Shown in pieces: positions 1 through 5,925 of a stretch of DNA of 11,512 nucleotides. The DNA is taken from positions 1 through 11,512 of the forward strand of contig JAEEUY010000061.1 of assembly GCA_016290715.1 (NCBI GenBank). Reading direction: 5' to 3'. The position numbers and the translations under genes are program-made. The notes under the pieces are model-generated. The model saw only the letters and a program-made list of their open reading frames with translations. It searched no databases and had not been told where the DNA came from. Source of the DNA: Bacteroidales bacterium (GTDB lineage: Bacteria; Bacteroidota; Bacteroidia; Bacteroidales; WCHB1-69). Within the stretch, counting starts at the first letter, position 1; the number at the start of each line of letters is the position of its first letter.

Positions 1-1140
1 AACATAAAGTTGGCCTACAGGTTCTGCTAAAAGTCCGCTGACTCTGCTGATGACTCTTTTCCAGCGTTCTTTATTCTTTTCTTGTCCGGAAATGATTTTT
101 CCGTAGAAATTGAAATTTTCAAAGACAAAATCTTCGCTTAATGAGCTGGCGGCTTCGTTTACAACGTTCCATGCCAAATAAGCTTTGATGGTATTTAGAT
201 CTTGCTGGGCAATGAGTTTGTTCATCTGGGTGAAGTAGGAGGGAAGCACCACGTTGACTTCTTCAATGGAATTGGGAACCATCTCCTTGATGTATTTTGA
301 CAAATCAAGAGAAGTGAACAGCTTGGTCGCTTCGCCCAACGGCATGACTTGGTTGGTTTTAACAGGATCTCTCAATTCGTTTTTATCGATGAAGATTTTG
401 GCTAATGCGGTTTCAAAGTTCCAAATCTGTTTGGCTAATTCGGCTTCTTTGCCCGTATTACCTGTGATTTTGCCGTAGTTGGCTAAAGCCAGCTCTTTTT
501 GAATGAGTTCAATATACCCTTTTTTGATTTTTTCAGAAGGATTGAGATAATAGTCGCGTTCGCCTAACCCAAGACCGCTTTGCATGAGCCATGCAATGGT
601 TAAGGTACTGTTGTTGGGCGATGCCTCTCCAAAAAGCGCAAAAAATGGGGTGATACCATCTTTGTGCAACTCAATCAAGAGGGGGGTGAGTTCGGTTTTG
701 TTTTTTACCGCAGCAATTTTTTTCAAATAGGGCTCAATAGGTTGGGCGCCTTGCTGGTTGATGGCATTGGTGTCCATCCCCATATTGTACAAATCACCTA
801 TTTTTTGTGCAATACTGCCTTTGGGATTGCTTTGTTGGGCAATATCGGTGATTAATTTGTTTAATTGTTTGTCAGTGTTTTCGCCGAGCTGGTCGAAAGA
901 GCCATAACGGGAATATTCAGCAGGGAGTGGATTGTTTTTCATCCAACCGCCGCAGGCATATTGATAAAAATCTTCGGCGGGACTAACACTTGTGTCTAAA
1001 TCATTCATCGCGATACCAGATAATAATTGTTTGGGTTGAATTGAATCGTTGTTGGAATCTTTTTTCCCTTTGCAGGAGCAAAAGACAAGACTTATGCACA
1101 AAATTATGCTACAAATTGTTGTTAATTTATTGAAATTCAT
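1..1140 (-). CDS. M13 family metallopeptidase lipoprotein, N-terminal part (cut by window edge)
   Basis: The minus-strand frame from ATG at 1140 stays open for 380 codons to the first base of the window, so the C-terminal half is missing. A hydrophobic signal (residues 6-20) runs into FCSC, with Cys23 after Ser22 as the likely lipidated cysteine and a Lys/Asp-rich stretch behind it, as expected of a Bacteroidota lipoprotein. The mature part begins with the M13 N-terminal signature: SPAEDFYQYACGGW near residues 53-66, then NNPLP and a SFDQLGEN stretch. M13 (neprilysin/PepO) enzymes are zinc endopeptidases of about 670-700 residues acting on peptides outside the cytoplasm. Their HExxH and ExxxD zinc motifs sit in the C-terminal third and cannot be checked here. 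The family call is firm; the substrate is unknown. It is divergent from the tRNA-Leu gene. Confidence 0.93.
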   Translation of the reverse strand, partial: MNFNKLTTICSIILCISLVFCSCKGKKDSNNDSIQPKQLLSGIAMNDLDTSVSPAEDFYQYACGGWMKNNPLPAEYSRYGSFDQLGENTDKQLNKLITDIAQQSNPKGSIAQKIGDLYNMGMDTNAINQQGAQPIEPYLKKIAAVKNKTELTPLLIELHKDGITPFFALFGEASPNNSTLTIAWLMQSGLGLGERDYYLNPSEKIKKGYIELIQKELALANYGKITGNTGKEAELAKQIWNFETALAKIFIDKNELRDPVKTNQVMPLGEATKLFTSLDLSKYIKEMVPNSIEEVNVVLPSYFTQMNKLIAQQDLNTIKAYLAWNVVNEAASSLSEDFVFENFNFYGKIISGQEKNKERWKRVISRVSGLLAEPVGQLYV

Positions 1141-1177
1141 TGTTTTAGGTGTTTTTAGTATCGTATATAATTATGTG

Positions 1178-1185
1178 CAAAATTA
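1178..1185 (-). promoter_or_regulatory. Possible -7 box of the M13 peptidase gene
   Basis: On the minus strand this reads TAATTTTG, matching the Bacteroidota -7 consensus TAnnTTTG, and would start transcription about 30 bases before the ATG at 1140. No clear TTTG-like -33 element is seen at the expected 17-23 base spacing, so it is only suggestive in this AT-rich spacer. Confidence 0.4.
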
Positions 1186-1267
1186 CAAAATTGATTTTAC
1201 ATATAGCATGTTTGAATTTATTTTTCAAAAAAATAGACAAGTGTGTGATATATATTAAAAAAAAATG

Positions 1268-1275
1268 TATTTTTG
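1268..1275 (+). promoter_or_regulatory. -7 box of the tRNA-Leu promoter
   Basis: The box reads TATTTTTG, an exact TAnnTTTG match, and ends 13 bases before the mature tRNA 5' end. Transcription would start about six or seven bases downstream, leaving a very short leader, as is common for tRNA genes. It is followed directly by CCGCC. The -33 region contains only a weak TGTG at about 1242-1248. Confidence 0.6.
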
Positions 1276-1288
1276 CCGCCTCAAAATT

Positions 1289-1372
1289 GCCCAGGTGGTG
1301 GAATTGGTAGACACGCTACTTTGAGGGGGTAGTGGGAGTTATCCCGTGCAAGTTCGACTCTTGTCTTGGGCA
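1289..1372 (+). tRNA. tRNA-Leu (anticodon GAG)
   Basis: This class II tRNA decodes CUC and CUU. The 5' GCCCAGG pairs with 3' CTTGGGC (one G-U) to form the acceptor stem, with A1372 as discriminator base. The anticodon stem CTACT/GGTAG encloses loop TTGAGGG, placing anticodon GAG at 1323-1325. A long variable arm (GGGA/TCCC) and the T arm GCAAG-TTCGACT-CTTGT complete the leucine-type fold. The D region with GGTGGAATTGGTAGAC is typical of tRNA-Leu. The gene continues CCC after the discriminator, so the 3' CCA is not encoded and must be added by tRNA nucleotidyltransferase. It lies alone between its own promoter and terminator. Confidence 0.97.
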
Positions 1373-1378
1373 CCCGTT

Positions 1379-1422
1379 AAAAAAAATCTTCCAAATGCTT
1401 TTGGAAGATTTTTTTTATTTTT
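1379..1422 (+). terminator. Rho-independent terminator after tRNA-Leu
   Basis: ATCTTCCAAA (1386-1395) pairs perfectly with TTTGGAAGAT (1400-1409) around a 4-base TGCT loop. A run of A on the left and T on the right extends the stem and supplies the U tract. The symmetry means it could also act on transcripts arriving from the other strand. Confidence 0.88.
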
Positions 1423-1423
1423 G
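1416..1423 (+). promoter_or_regulatory. Possible -7 box of the repeat-protein gene, inside the terminator U tract
   Basis: TATTTTTG matches TAnnTTTG and would give a leader of about 57 bases before the ATG at 1487. It lies within the T-rich tail of the tRNA terminator, so a match by composition alone is likely. A weaker alternative, CATATTTG, is at 1453-1460. Confidence 0.3.
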
Positions 1424-1486
1424 TGCCTTGATAATTGAAAATCCAATATCCACATATTTGTTTTCTTAATCCTAAATTATCATCCT

Positions 1487-1912
1487 ATGGTTAAATGTAA
1501 AATATTTATAATCAGCTTATTGGTAACAATTTCTTTTTCTTTGTCAGCGCAAACGGTGATTCATACCAAAGACAAGTGGGGTGAAAAATTGTTTTATGTA
1601 AGTCAAGGAACAATGTATCAGAAAGATAAGTGGGGTACGAAACTCTATTATTATGATGGTCAAACGATTTATCAGAAAGATAAGTGGGGGGTGAAGTTAT
1701 ATTACATGGATGGCAATACGGTGAGAATAAAGGACAAATGGGGCGAAAAATTGTATTATTTTGATGGGAATGCCATCAAAATGAAAGACAAGTGGGGAAC
1801 ACAACTTTATTATATTGATGGAAATGTATTGAAACAGAAGGACAAATGGGGGAGCCCTATCTATTATTTTGAAGGAGAGGTGCAGTGGTGGATGATTGTT
1901 TGCATTATTTGA
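1487..1912 (+). CDS. Secreted protein of six exact 18-residue KDKWG...LYY.DG repeats
   Basis: This 141-residue protein has a Sec signal peptide: Lys3/Lys5, a hydrophobic core at residues 6-19, and probable cleavage between Ala21 and Gln22. The rest is almost entirely a tandem repeat. KDKWG starts at residues 28, 46, 64, 82, 100 and 118, a period of exactly 18, with consensus KDKWGxKLYYxDGNxxxx. Trp, Gly, Tyr-Tyr and the Asp-Gly turn are the fixed positions, which suggests short beta hairpins packed into a closed or solenoid sheet. I do not recognise a function. It recalls WG-type repeats, choline-binding repeats and the small Bacteroidota proteins annotated as 5-fold beta-flower; that resemblance is from memory, not shown. 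The last residues (EVQWWMIVCII) break the pattern and become hydrophobic. It is probably periplasmic or surface-exposed and transcribed alone. Confidence 0.85.
   Translation: MVKCKIFIISLLVTISFSLSAQTVIHTKDKWGEKLFYVSQGTMYQKDKWGTKLYYYDGQTIYQKDKWGVKLYYMDGNTVRIKDKWGEKLYYFDGNAIKMKDKWGTQLYYIDGNVLKQKDKWGSPIYYFEGEVQWWMIVCII
1568..1891 (+). repeat. Six in-frame 54-base tandem repeats coding for the KDKWG units
   Basis: Units start at 1568, 1622, 1676, 1730, 1784 and 1838. Each opens with an AAAGAYAARTGGGG-like core. The units differ at many third-codon positions (for example GACAAG, GATAAG, GACAAA) while keeping the same residues, so they look old and held by selection on the protein rather than recently duplicated. 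The last unit diverges after its YYF.G part. Confidence 0.9.
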
Positions 1913-2043
1913 TGTGGATTGGGATAGTTACTGCCTTTTTAGCATATTCCATATACATATTAATATGTGATTCAGATTTTTCGTTTATTCAAGGGTTCAA
2001 ATTTGATGATAAGTCCGTTTTGAGAGTCTATACAAACGGATAA
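1912..2043 (+). CDS. Possible small membrane protein overlapping the repeat-protein stop codon
   Basis: ATG at 1912 overlaps the TGA stop of the preceding gene by one base (TGATG) and opens a 43-codon frame ending at TAA 2041-2043. The product starts with a hydrophobic segment (residues 2-19, rich in Ile, Val, Leu, Ala and Tyr) followed by a polar tail, so it would be a single-pass membrane peptide. The same frame is open back to 1873, and a GTG at 1885 lies seven bases after AGGAG, giving an alternative 52-residue start. It could be a translationally coupled small protein, the frameshifted C-terminus of the repeat protein, or chance in AT-rich DNA. I see no family signature. Confidence 0.25.
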   Translation: MWIGIVTAFLAYSIYILICDSDFSFIQGFKFDDKSVLRVYTNG

Positions 2044-2048
2044 TTTGT

Positions 2049-2056
2049 TAATTTTG
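2049..2056 (+). promoter_or_regulatory. -7 box of the ATP-grasp gene
   Basis: TAATTTTG matches TAnnTTTG and is followed by CCGCCGC, much like the tRNA promoter. It predicts a leader of roughly 45 bases before the ATG at 2107. A TTTG at 2019-2022 is farther away (26 bases) than the usual -33 spacing. Confidence 0.5.
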
Positions 2057-2106
2057 CCGCCGCATTCAAAATCTTATTACATCTTAATTTAAAAAGAAGA
2101 CGATTT

Positions 2107-3246
2107 ATGGTAATACTTGAAAAGCCTTTTGTGTCTGCTATGATGGTTGAGACACTTGAAAAAAACGGAATCCCCGTATTAAGAAATAGTATATCTGAAC
2201 AACGTGTAACGAATGGTAAGGTATTGTCAGATAGTGAATTTTGTGATGAATATAAGAAAACGGGGAAATTGTACACCGTATCGGAAAATGCGCTCGGATG
2301 GATTTATGAACACATTGATGACAAGCATTTTATAGATAGCATTTCTATTGTAAAAGATAAATCCGAGTTTAGACGTATTTGTCGTGATATATATCCGGAT
2401 TTCTTTTTCAAAGAATTGAATATAAATGAAATGCAAAACATTGAAGTCGAAAGTCTTGTGTTTCCATGTGTCATCAAACCGGCAGTCGGTTTTTTGAGTA
2501 AAGGTGTTTTTGTTGTACATAATCCCGAAGAATACAAAAAAGCGGTAGCTTCTCTGCTGGTTGATTTTTCAAAGGCGGGTTCTGATTTCCCCGAGTTTGT
2601 AGTTGGAAAAAGCCGCTTCCTGATAGAAGAATACATCCATGGGGAGGAATATGCGGTGGATGCCTATTATAATGGAGAAGGCATGCCGGTGATATTGAAC
2701 ATTTTCCATCACAAATTTATGGATGAGTCGGATACGTCTGACAGGCTGTATCTGACGAAAAAAGGCCTCTTTGACCAATACGAAGAGCCGTTTACCCATT
2801 TTCTCACGAGCCTCAACAATACACTGCATCTTCGGAATTTCCCGATGCATATAGAATTCCGTTACGACGGGAAAAAGGCAGTGCCGATAGAAATCAATCC
2901 TTTGCGATTTACCGGTTTTTGTCTGAATGAATTACAGGTTTTCATCAGCGGACATCATCCGATGCTTTCTTATTTGAAAGGAATACGTATTCCCAAAGAG
3001 GAGATGTGGAAGGGCAAGGAGGATCTTACCTATGCTTTTGGGGTGCTTGAAATGCCGTCGGGGGCGAACGGTAAGAGTTTTGATGAAGATAAATTCAGAA
3101 AGGATTTTCCGAGTGTTATTGATGTGCGGCGTGTCCCCGACCGTATGTCGGGTGTGGCGGCCACCGTTTTCCTCAGGACAGAAACCGAAAACGCACACAA
3201 ACTTGACCGTATCATGAGTCTTGACATGTCTGATTATGTAAAGTAG
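2107..3246 (+). CDS. ATP-grasp domain enzyme, substrate unknown
   Basis: This 379-residue cytoplasmic protein has ATP-grasp architecture. The N-terminal part (1-80) resembles the pre-ATP-grasp region. Then comes the nucleotide-binding VIKPAVGFLSKGV stretch (122-134, Lys124 contacting phosphate), the adenine-side FLIEEYIHGEEYAVDAYY (171-188), and the metal-binding MHIEFRYDG...VPIEINP (247-265) with Glu250, Glu262 and Asn264. These enzymes join a carboxylate to an amine or thiol through an acylphosphate, using ATP and magnesium. The layout fits the carbamoyl-phosphate synthase-like or carboxylate-amine ligase type rather than a named housekeeping enzyme. The C-terminal 90 residues give no substrate clue. 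It has its own promoter, and another promoter follows before the dsrC-like gene, so co-transcription with its neighbours is uncertain. I assign no gene symbol. Confidence 0.87.
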   Translation: MVILEKPFVSAMMVETLEKNGIPVLRNSISEQRVTNGKVLSDSEFCDEYKKTGKLYTVSENALGWIYEHIDDKHFIDSISIVKDKSEFRRICRDIYPDFFFKELNINEMQNIEVESLVFPCVIKPAVGFLSKGVFVVHNPEEYKKAVASLLVDFSKAGSDFPEFVVGKSRFLIEEYIHGEEYAVDAYYNGEGMPVILNIFHHKFMDESDTSDRLYLTKKGLFDQYEEPFTHFLTSLNNTLHLRNFPMHIEFRYDGKKAVPIEINPLRFTGFCLNELQVFISGHHPMLSYLKGIRIPKEEMWKGKEDLTYAFGVLEMPSGANGKSFDEDKFRKDFPSVIDVRRVPDRMSGVAATVFLRTETENAHKLDRIMSLDMSDYVK

Positions 3247-3252
3247 GAAACC

Positions 3253-3284
3253 TTTCGTGAATTCAAAAAAAACTTGTAACTTTG
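3253..3284 (+). promoter_or_regulatory. Promoter of the dsrC-like operon
   Basis: The -7 box TAACTTTG (3277-3284) is preceded at a 19-base gap by a -33-like TTTCG (3253-3257). As at the tRNA and ATP-grasp promoters, the box is followed by CCGC. The leader to the ATG at 3363 would be about 70 bases. Confidence 0.6.
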
Positions 3285-3362
3285 CCGCTGTTTTTTGCTT
3301 TAGCAATAGTTTGGCAAAATATTAAGAATCAAAGAGATCAGAAATAAAAATAATCGTCAATT

Positions 3363-3677
3363 ATGAATATTACCTTAGAAAATCAAACTTTTGAGATGGA
3401 TGGCGACGGTTTCATGACGGAACCGAATCGTTGGACCAAAGCGTTGGCGGAAGCAATCGCGAAAACCGACGGAATTGAAACCCTTACTGAAAATCATTGG
3501 AAAGTGATTGATATCATTCGTCGGAATTATGAGGAAAAAGGGATGGCTCCGATGGTGCGCGTAATTTGTAAGGAAACGGGTTTGAAGTTGAAGGAAATTT
3601 ATGAGTTGTTCCCTTTGGGGCCCGCCAGAGGTGCTTGCCGTGTTGCAGGTCTTCCCAAACCGGATGGTTGTGTATAG
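3363..3677 (+). CDS. dsrC: DsrC/TusE-family sulfur carrier with both redox cysteines
   Basis: The protein is 104 residues, the usual length for DsrC/TusE. Family landmarks include DGDGFM (13-18), the HW pair (45-46), the MAPMVRVICKETG region (61-73), LFPLGPARGAC (82-92) and the C-terminal arm ending GCV. Cys103 is the penultimate residue (CysA). Cys92, eleven positions earlier, matches CysB. In known biology TusE of the tRNA thiolation relay keeps only CysA, while DsrC of dissimilatory sulfur metabolism uses both cysteines to carry a trisulfide and to form an internal disulfide. By that criterion this is DsrC-type, though the organism may use it differently. The next gene starts 21 bases on and codes for a DsrM/NarI-like membrane cytochrome, which supports a thiol-quinone redox role. 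The family is certain; the DsrC rather than TusE function is inferred. Confidence 0.93.
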   Translation: MNITLENQTFEMDGDGFMTEPNRWTKALAEAIAKTDGIETLTENHWKVIDIIRRNYEEKGMAPMVRVICKETGLKLKEIYELFPLGPARGACRVAGLPKPDGCV

Positions 3678-3698
3678 TTATTCTTTAAAATATTGATA

Positions 3699-4340
3699 AT
3701 GAAAATTATACAAATAATTTCGCTGGTTGCTTTGGCGTTTTGTTTGTTGATGCTTTTAGCGCATTTTATTCGTTTGGTGAAATTAGGGAAACCAAAAGAT
3801 TTGTCTCAAAAAAGTGGTGATGTGTCCAAAGGAATCCTCTATTCCAACACGGTGGCCATGATGCCCGCCAATAAGGAGAGTGCCTATATGCACTTGCCTA
3901 CCTATAGTGCCGGAATATTGTTTCATACGGGTATTTTTTTGTCGTTTTTGCTCTATCTCCTTTCGCTTTTTAACCTGAACCAATACTATCCGCAATGGCT
4001 GAATCTGTTGTTGGGATTATATCTTTTAGTGGGCTCAGTATGCGGTATATCATTATTAATCAAAAGATTAGTAAATAAAAATCTTCATAGTTTGGCTAAT
4101 CCCGATGACTATATCTCCAATATCTTGGCTACTTTATTCCAGCTTTTTACCGCTTTATACCTCATTTTTCAAAATTCGTGTTCCCTCCTGTTTTCACTTT
4201 ATTATGTTGTGGCTATAATTTTGTTTATTTATATGCCATTAGGAAAATTGAAACACCTGCTTTATTATTTTGCCGCACGTTACCATTTGGGTTTCTTCTA
4301 CGGTTGGCGCAACGTGTGGCCTCCACACAAAGAACAGTAA
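3699..4340 (+). CDS. NarI/DsrM-like membrane haem b subunit
   Basis: This 213-residue integral membrane protein has about five hydrophobic segments (roughly 4-27, 69-91, 98-121, 141-160, 163-180). Two features recall the nitrate reductase gamma/DsrM family: LFHTGIFLSFLLYL (74-87) with His76, and MPLGKLKHLLYYF (179-191) with His186, resembling the family's MPFxKLxH end where a haem b ligand sits. Members take electrons from menaquinol, or give them, through haem b and pass them to a soluble partner; DsrM does this for the DsrK-DsrC system. The second histidine normally found ten residues after the first is Tyr86 here, so only one haem may bind. ATG 3699 is chosen over the upstream in-frame TTG at 3693. 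It sits in an operon between dsrC and glyA (24-base gap). The family call is moderately sure. Confidence 0.7.
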   Translation: MKIIQIISLVALAFCLLMLLAHFIRLVKLGKPKDLSQKSGDVSKGILYSNTVAMMPANKESAYMHLPTYSAGILFHTGIFLSFLLYLLSLFNLNQYYPQWLNLLLGLYLLVGSVCGISLLIKRLVNKNLHSLANPDDYISNILATLFQLFTALYLIFQNSCSLLFSLYYVVAIILFIYMPLGKLKHLLYYFAARYHLGFFYGWRNVWPPHKEQ

Positions 4341-4364
4341 AACAAATATTTAAATATTATCATA

Positions 4365-5645
4365 ATGACAAGAGACAATTTAATTTTTGATTTAATCAAC
4401 AAAGAACGCAGTCGTCAAACCAAAGGTATTGAGTTGATTGCTTCTGAAAATTTCGTCAGCGACCAAGTAATGGAAGCGATGGGGTCGGTATTAACCAATA
4501 AATATGCGGAAGGTTATCCGGGAAAACGCTATTATGGCGGTTGCCAAGTGGTTGACCAGACAGAAACCATCGCTATTGAACGGGCCAAGGAACTTTATGG
4601 GGCTTGTTGGGCAAATGTGCAACCTCATTCCGGTGCACAAGCCAACATGGCAGTATTCATGGCGTGCTTGAAGGCGGGTGACACTTTTATGGGGATGAAT
4701 TTGAACCATGGTGGTCACTTGAGTCATGGTAGTGCAGTGAACTTTTCTGGCATTATGTTCAATGTTGTTGATTATAGCGTGGAAGAGGAAACCGGCATGA
4801 TCGACTATGACAAGATGGAACAACGCGCGTTGGAAACCCATCCTAAGTTAATCATTGGTGGCGCTTCTGCCTATAGCCGTGATTGGGATTGGGCTCGCAT
4901 GCGTCAGATTGCTGATAAAGTGGGCGCTATTTTGATGGGCGACATCAGCCACCCCTCTGGCTTGATTGCCAAAGGTTTTCTGAATAATGCCGTTAAATAT
5001 TGTCATATTGTTACCACCACTACCCATAAAACTCTTCGCGGACCTCGAGGTGGCTTGATTTTGATGGGTGAGGATTTTGATAATCCATGGGGCAAAACGA
5101 CACCTAAAGGTGAAATCAAGAAGATGTCGGCTTTGTTGGATTCTGCCGTATTCCCGGGCGTGCAAGGCGGTCCGCTCGAACATGTGATTGCCGCAAAAGC
5201 CGTGGCTTTAGGGGAAGCGTTAACGGATGATTATGGCCGTTATATCCAACAAGTGATGGCCAATGCAAAAACGATGTGCAATGCCTTCATTAACAAAGGA
5301 TACAAGGTCATTTCCAATGGTACGGACAATCATTTGATGTTGATTGACCTCCGTACGAAATTTCCGGAATTGACGGGTAAAGAAGCTGAAAATGCTTTGG
5401 TTGCCGCTGATATTACGGTGAATAAGAACATGGTTCCATTCGACAGCCGCAGCGCCTTCAAGACCTCGGGACTTCGTATTGGCACGCCAGCCATCACTAC
5501 CCGTGGCTTGAAAGAGGATGACATGAGTGTTATCGTTGATTTGATTGATGCTGTGCTTTGCGATCCTACCAACGAAAGTCTGATCGCCAAAACACGTGGA
5601 CAAGTGAACGAGATGATGGAAAACCGTCCGTTATTTGCTTGGTAA
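4365..5645 (+). CDS. glyA: Serine hydroxymethyltransferase
   Basis: This cytoplasmic PLP enzyme interconverts serine and glycine with transfer of a one-carbon unit to tetrahydrofolate, feeding purine, thymidylate and methionine synthesis. At 426 residues it is full length. The N-terminal GIELIASENFVS (21-32), YPGKRYYGGC (51-60) and NVQPHSGAQAN (84-94) are classic. The cofactor lysine is Lys222 in VTTTTHKTLRGPRGG, Asp193 pairs with the PLP ring nitrogen, and Arg371 in SGLRIGTPA binds the substrate carboxylate. The segment around the aspartate reads GDISHPSGL, where many members have Ala at both Ser positions; this keeps the key residues. It is the last gene of the dsrC operon: only 24 bases separate it from the cytochrome gene, no promoter box is seen between them, and a strong terminator follows. 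Confidence 0.97.
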   Translation: MTRDNLIFDLINKERSRQTKGIELIASENFVSDQVMEAMGSVLTNKYAEGYPGKRYYGGCQVVDQTETIAIERAKELYGACWANVQPHSGAQANMAVFMACLKAGDTFMGMNLNHGGHLSHGSAVNFSGIMFNVVDYSVEEETGMIDYDKMEQRALETHPKLIIGGASAYSRDWDWARMRQIADKVGAILMGDISHPSGLIAKGFLNNAVKYCHIVTTTTHKTLRGPRGGLILMGEDFDNPWGKTTPKGEIKKMSALLDSAVFPGVQGGPLEHVIAAKAVALGEALTDDYGRYIQQVMANAKTMCNAFINKGYKVISNGTDNHLMLIDLRTKFPELTGKEAENALVAADITVNKNMVPFDSRSAFKTSGLRIGTPAITTRGLKEDDMSVIVDLIDAVLCDPTNESLIAKTRGQVNEMMENRPLFAW

Positions 5646-5663
5646 TAAATCAAATAAATATAC

Positions 5664-5700
5664 AAAGAGGAATTATGAACTGCATAATTCCTCTTTTTTT
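5664..5700 (+). terminator. Rho-independent terminator after glyA
   Basis: AAAGAGGAATTATG (5664-5677) pairs without mismatch with CATAATTCCTCTTT (5683-5696) around a 5-base loop, and a run of T follows to 5700. It closes the dsrC-cytochrome-glyA operon. Confidence 0.93.
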
Positions 5701-5862
5701 ATGTTGTGAAACGTAGATACGAATGTTTAGGTATAACCTTGATTTGACTTTGTTGGAAATCATTTGCAAGACGAAAGAGGGTAATTCCGAAAGAAAATGA
5801 AGGATAGTTTTCCCCGAATTTTCTATTTTTCACAAAAGACGCTTTAAAACAAAAAAATCTTG

Positions 5863-5870
5863 TACATTTG
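5863..5870 (+). promoter_or_regulatory. -7 box of the prolyl isomerase-pheS-mreCD-tpiA-asnS run
   Basis: TACATTTG matches TAnnTTTG, with a weak TTTA at 5843-5846 as possible -33 element (16-base gap). The leader to the ATG at 5926 would be about 50 bases. The rest of this 225-base spacer (5701-5862) shows nothing I can assign: no ORF, no tRNA, no convincing hairpin. Confidence 0.55.
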
Positions 5871-5925
5871 CCATCTTATTATTAAAGGTGGTAAATGTTT
5901 CTATTTTGTTAATAATTAGAATATT

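Noticed and set aside
254..1258. Plus-strand open frames over the M13 peptidase and its upstream spacer
   Set aside because: The minus strand codes for a clear M13 N-terminal domain through this whole stretch; the plus frames have no recognisable product.
1568..1891. Regular repeats that might suggest a CRISPR array
   Set aside because: The period is 54 bases, in frame, with coding-type divergence and no unique spacers; it is a protein repeat.
3294..3305. Small TTGC/GCAA inverted repeat in the dsrC leader
   Set aside because: A 4-base stem in AT-rich DNA is expected by chance, and it does not resemble any riboswitch I know.
3693..3698. TTG start for the membrane cytochrome, two codons upstream
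   Set aside because: The ATG at 3699 gives a normal signal-like N-terminus (MKII) and ATG is much preferred; the TTG adds nothing conserved.
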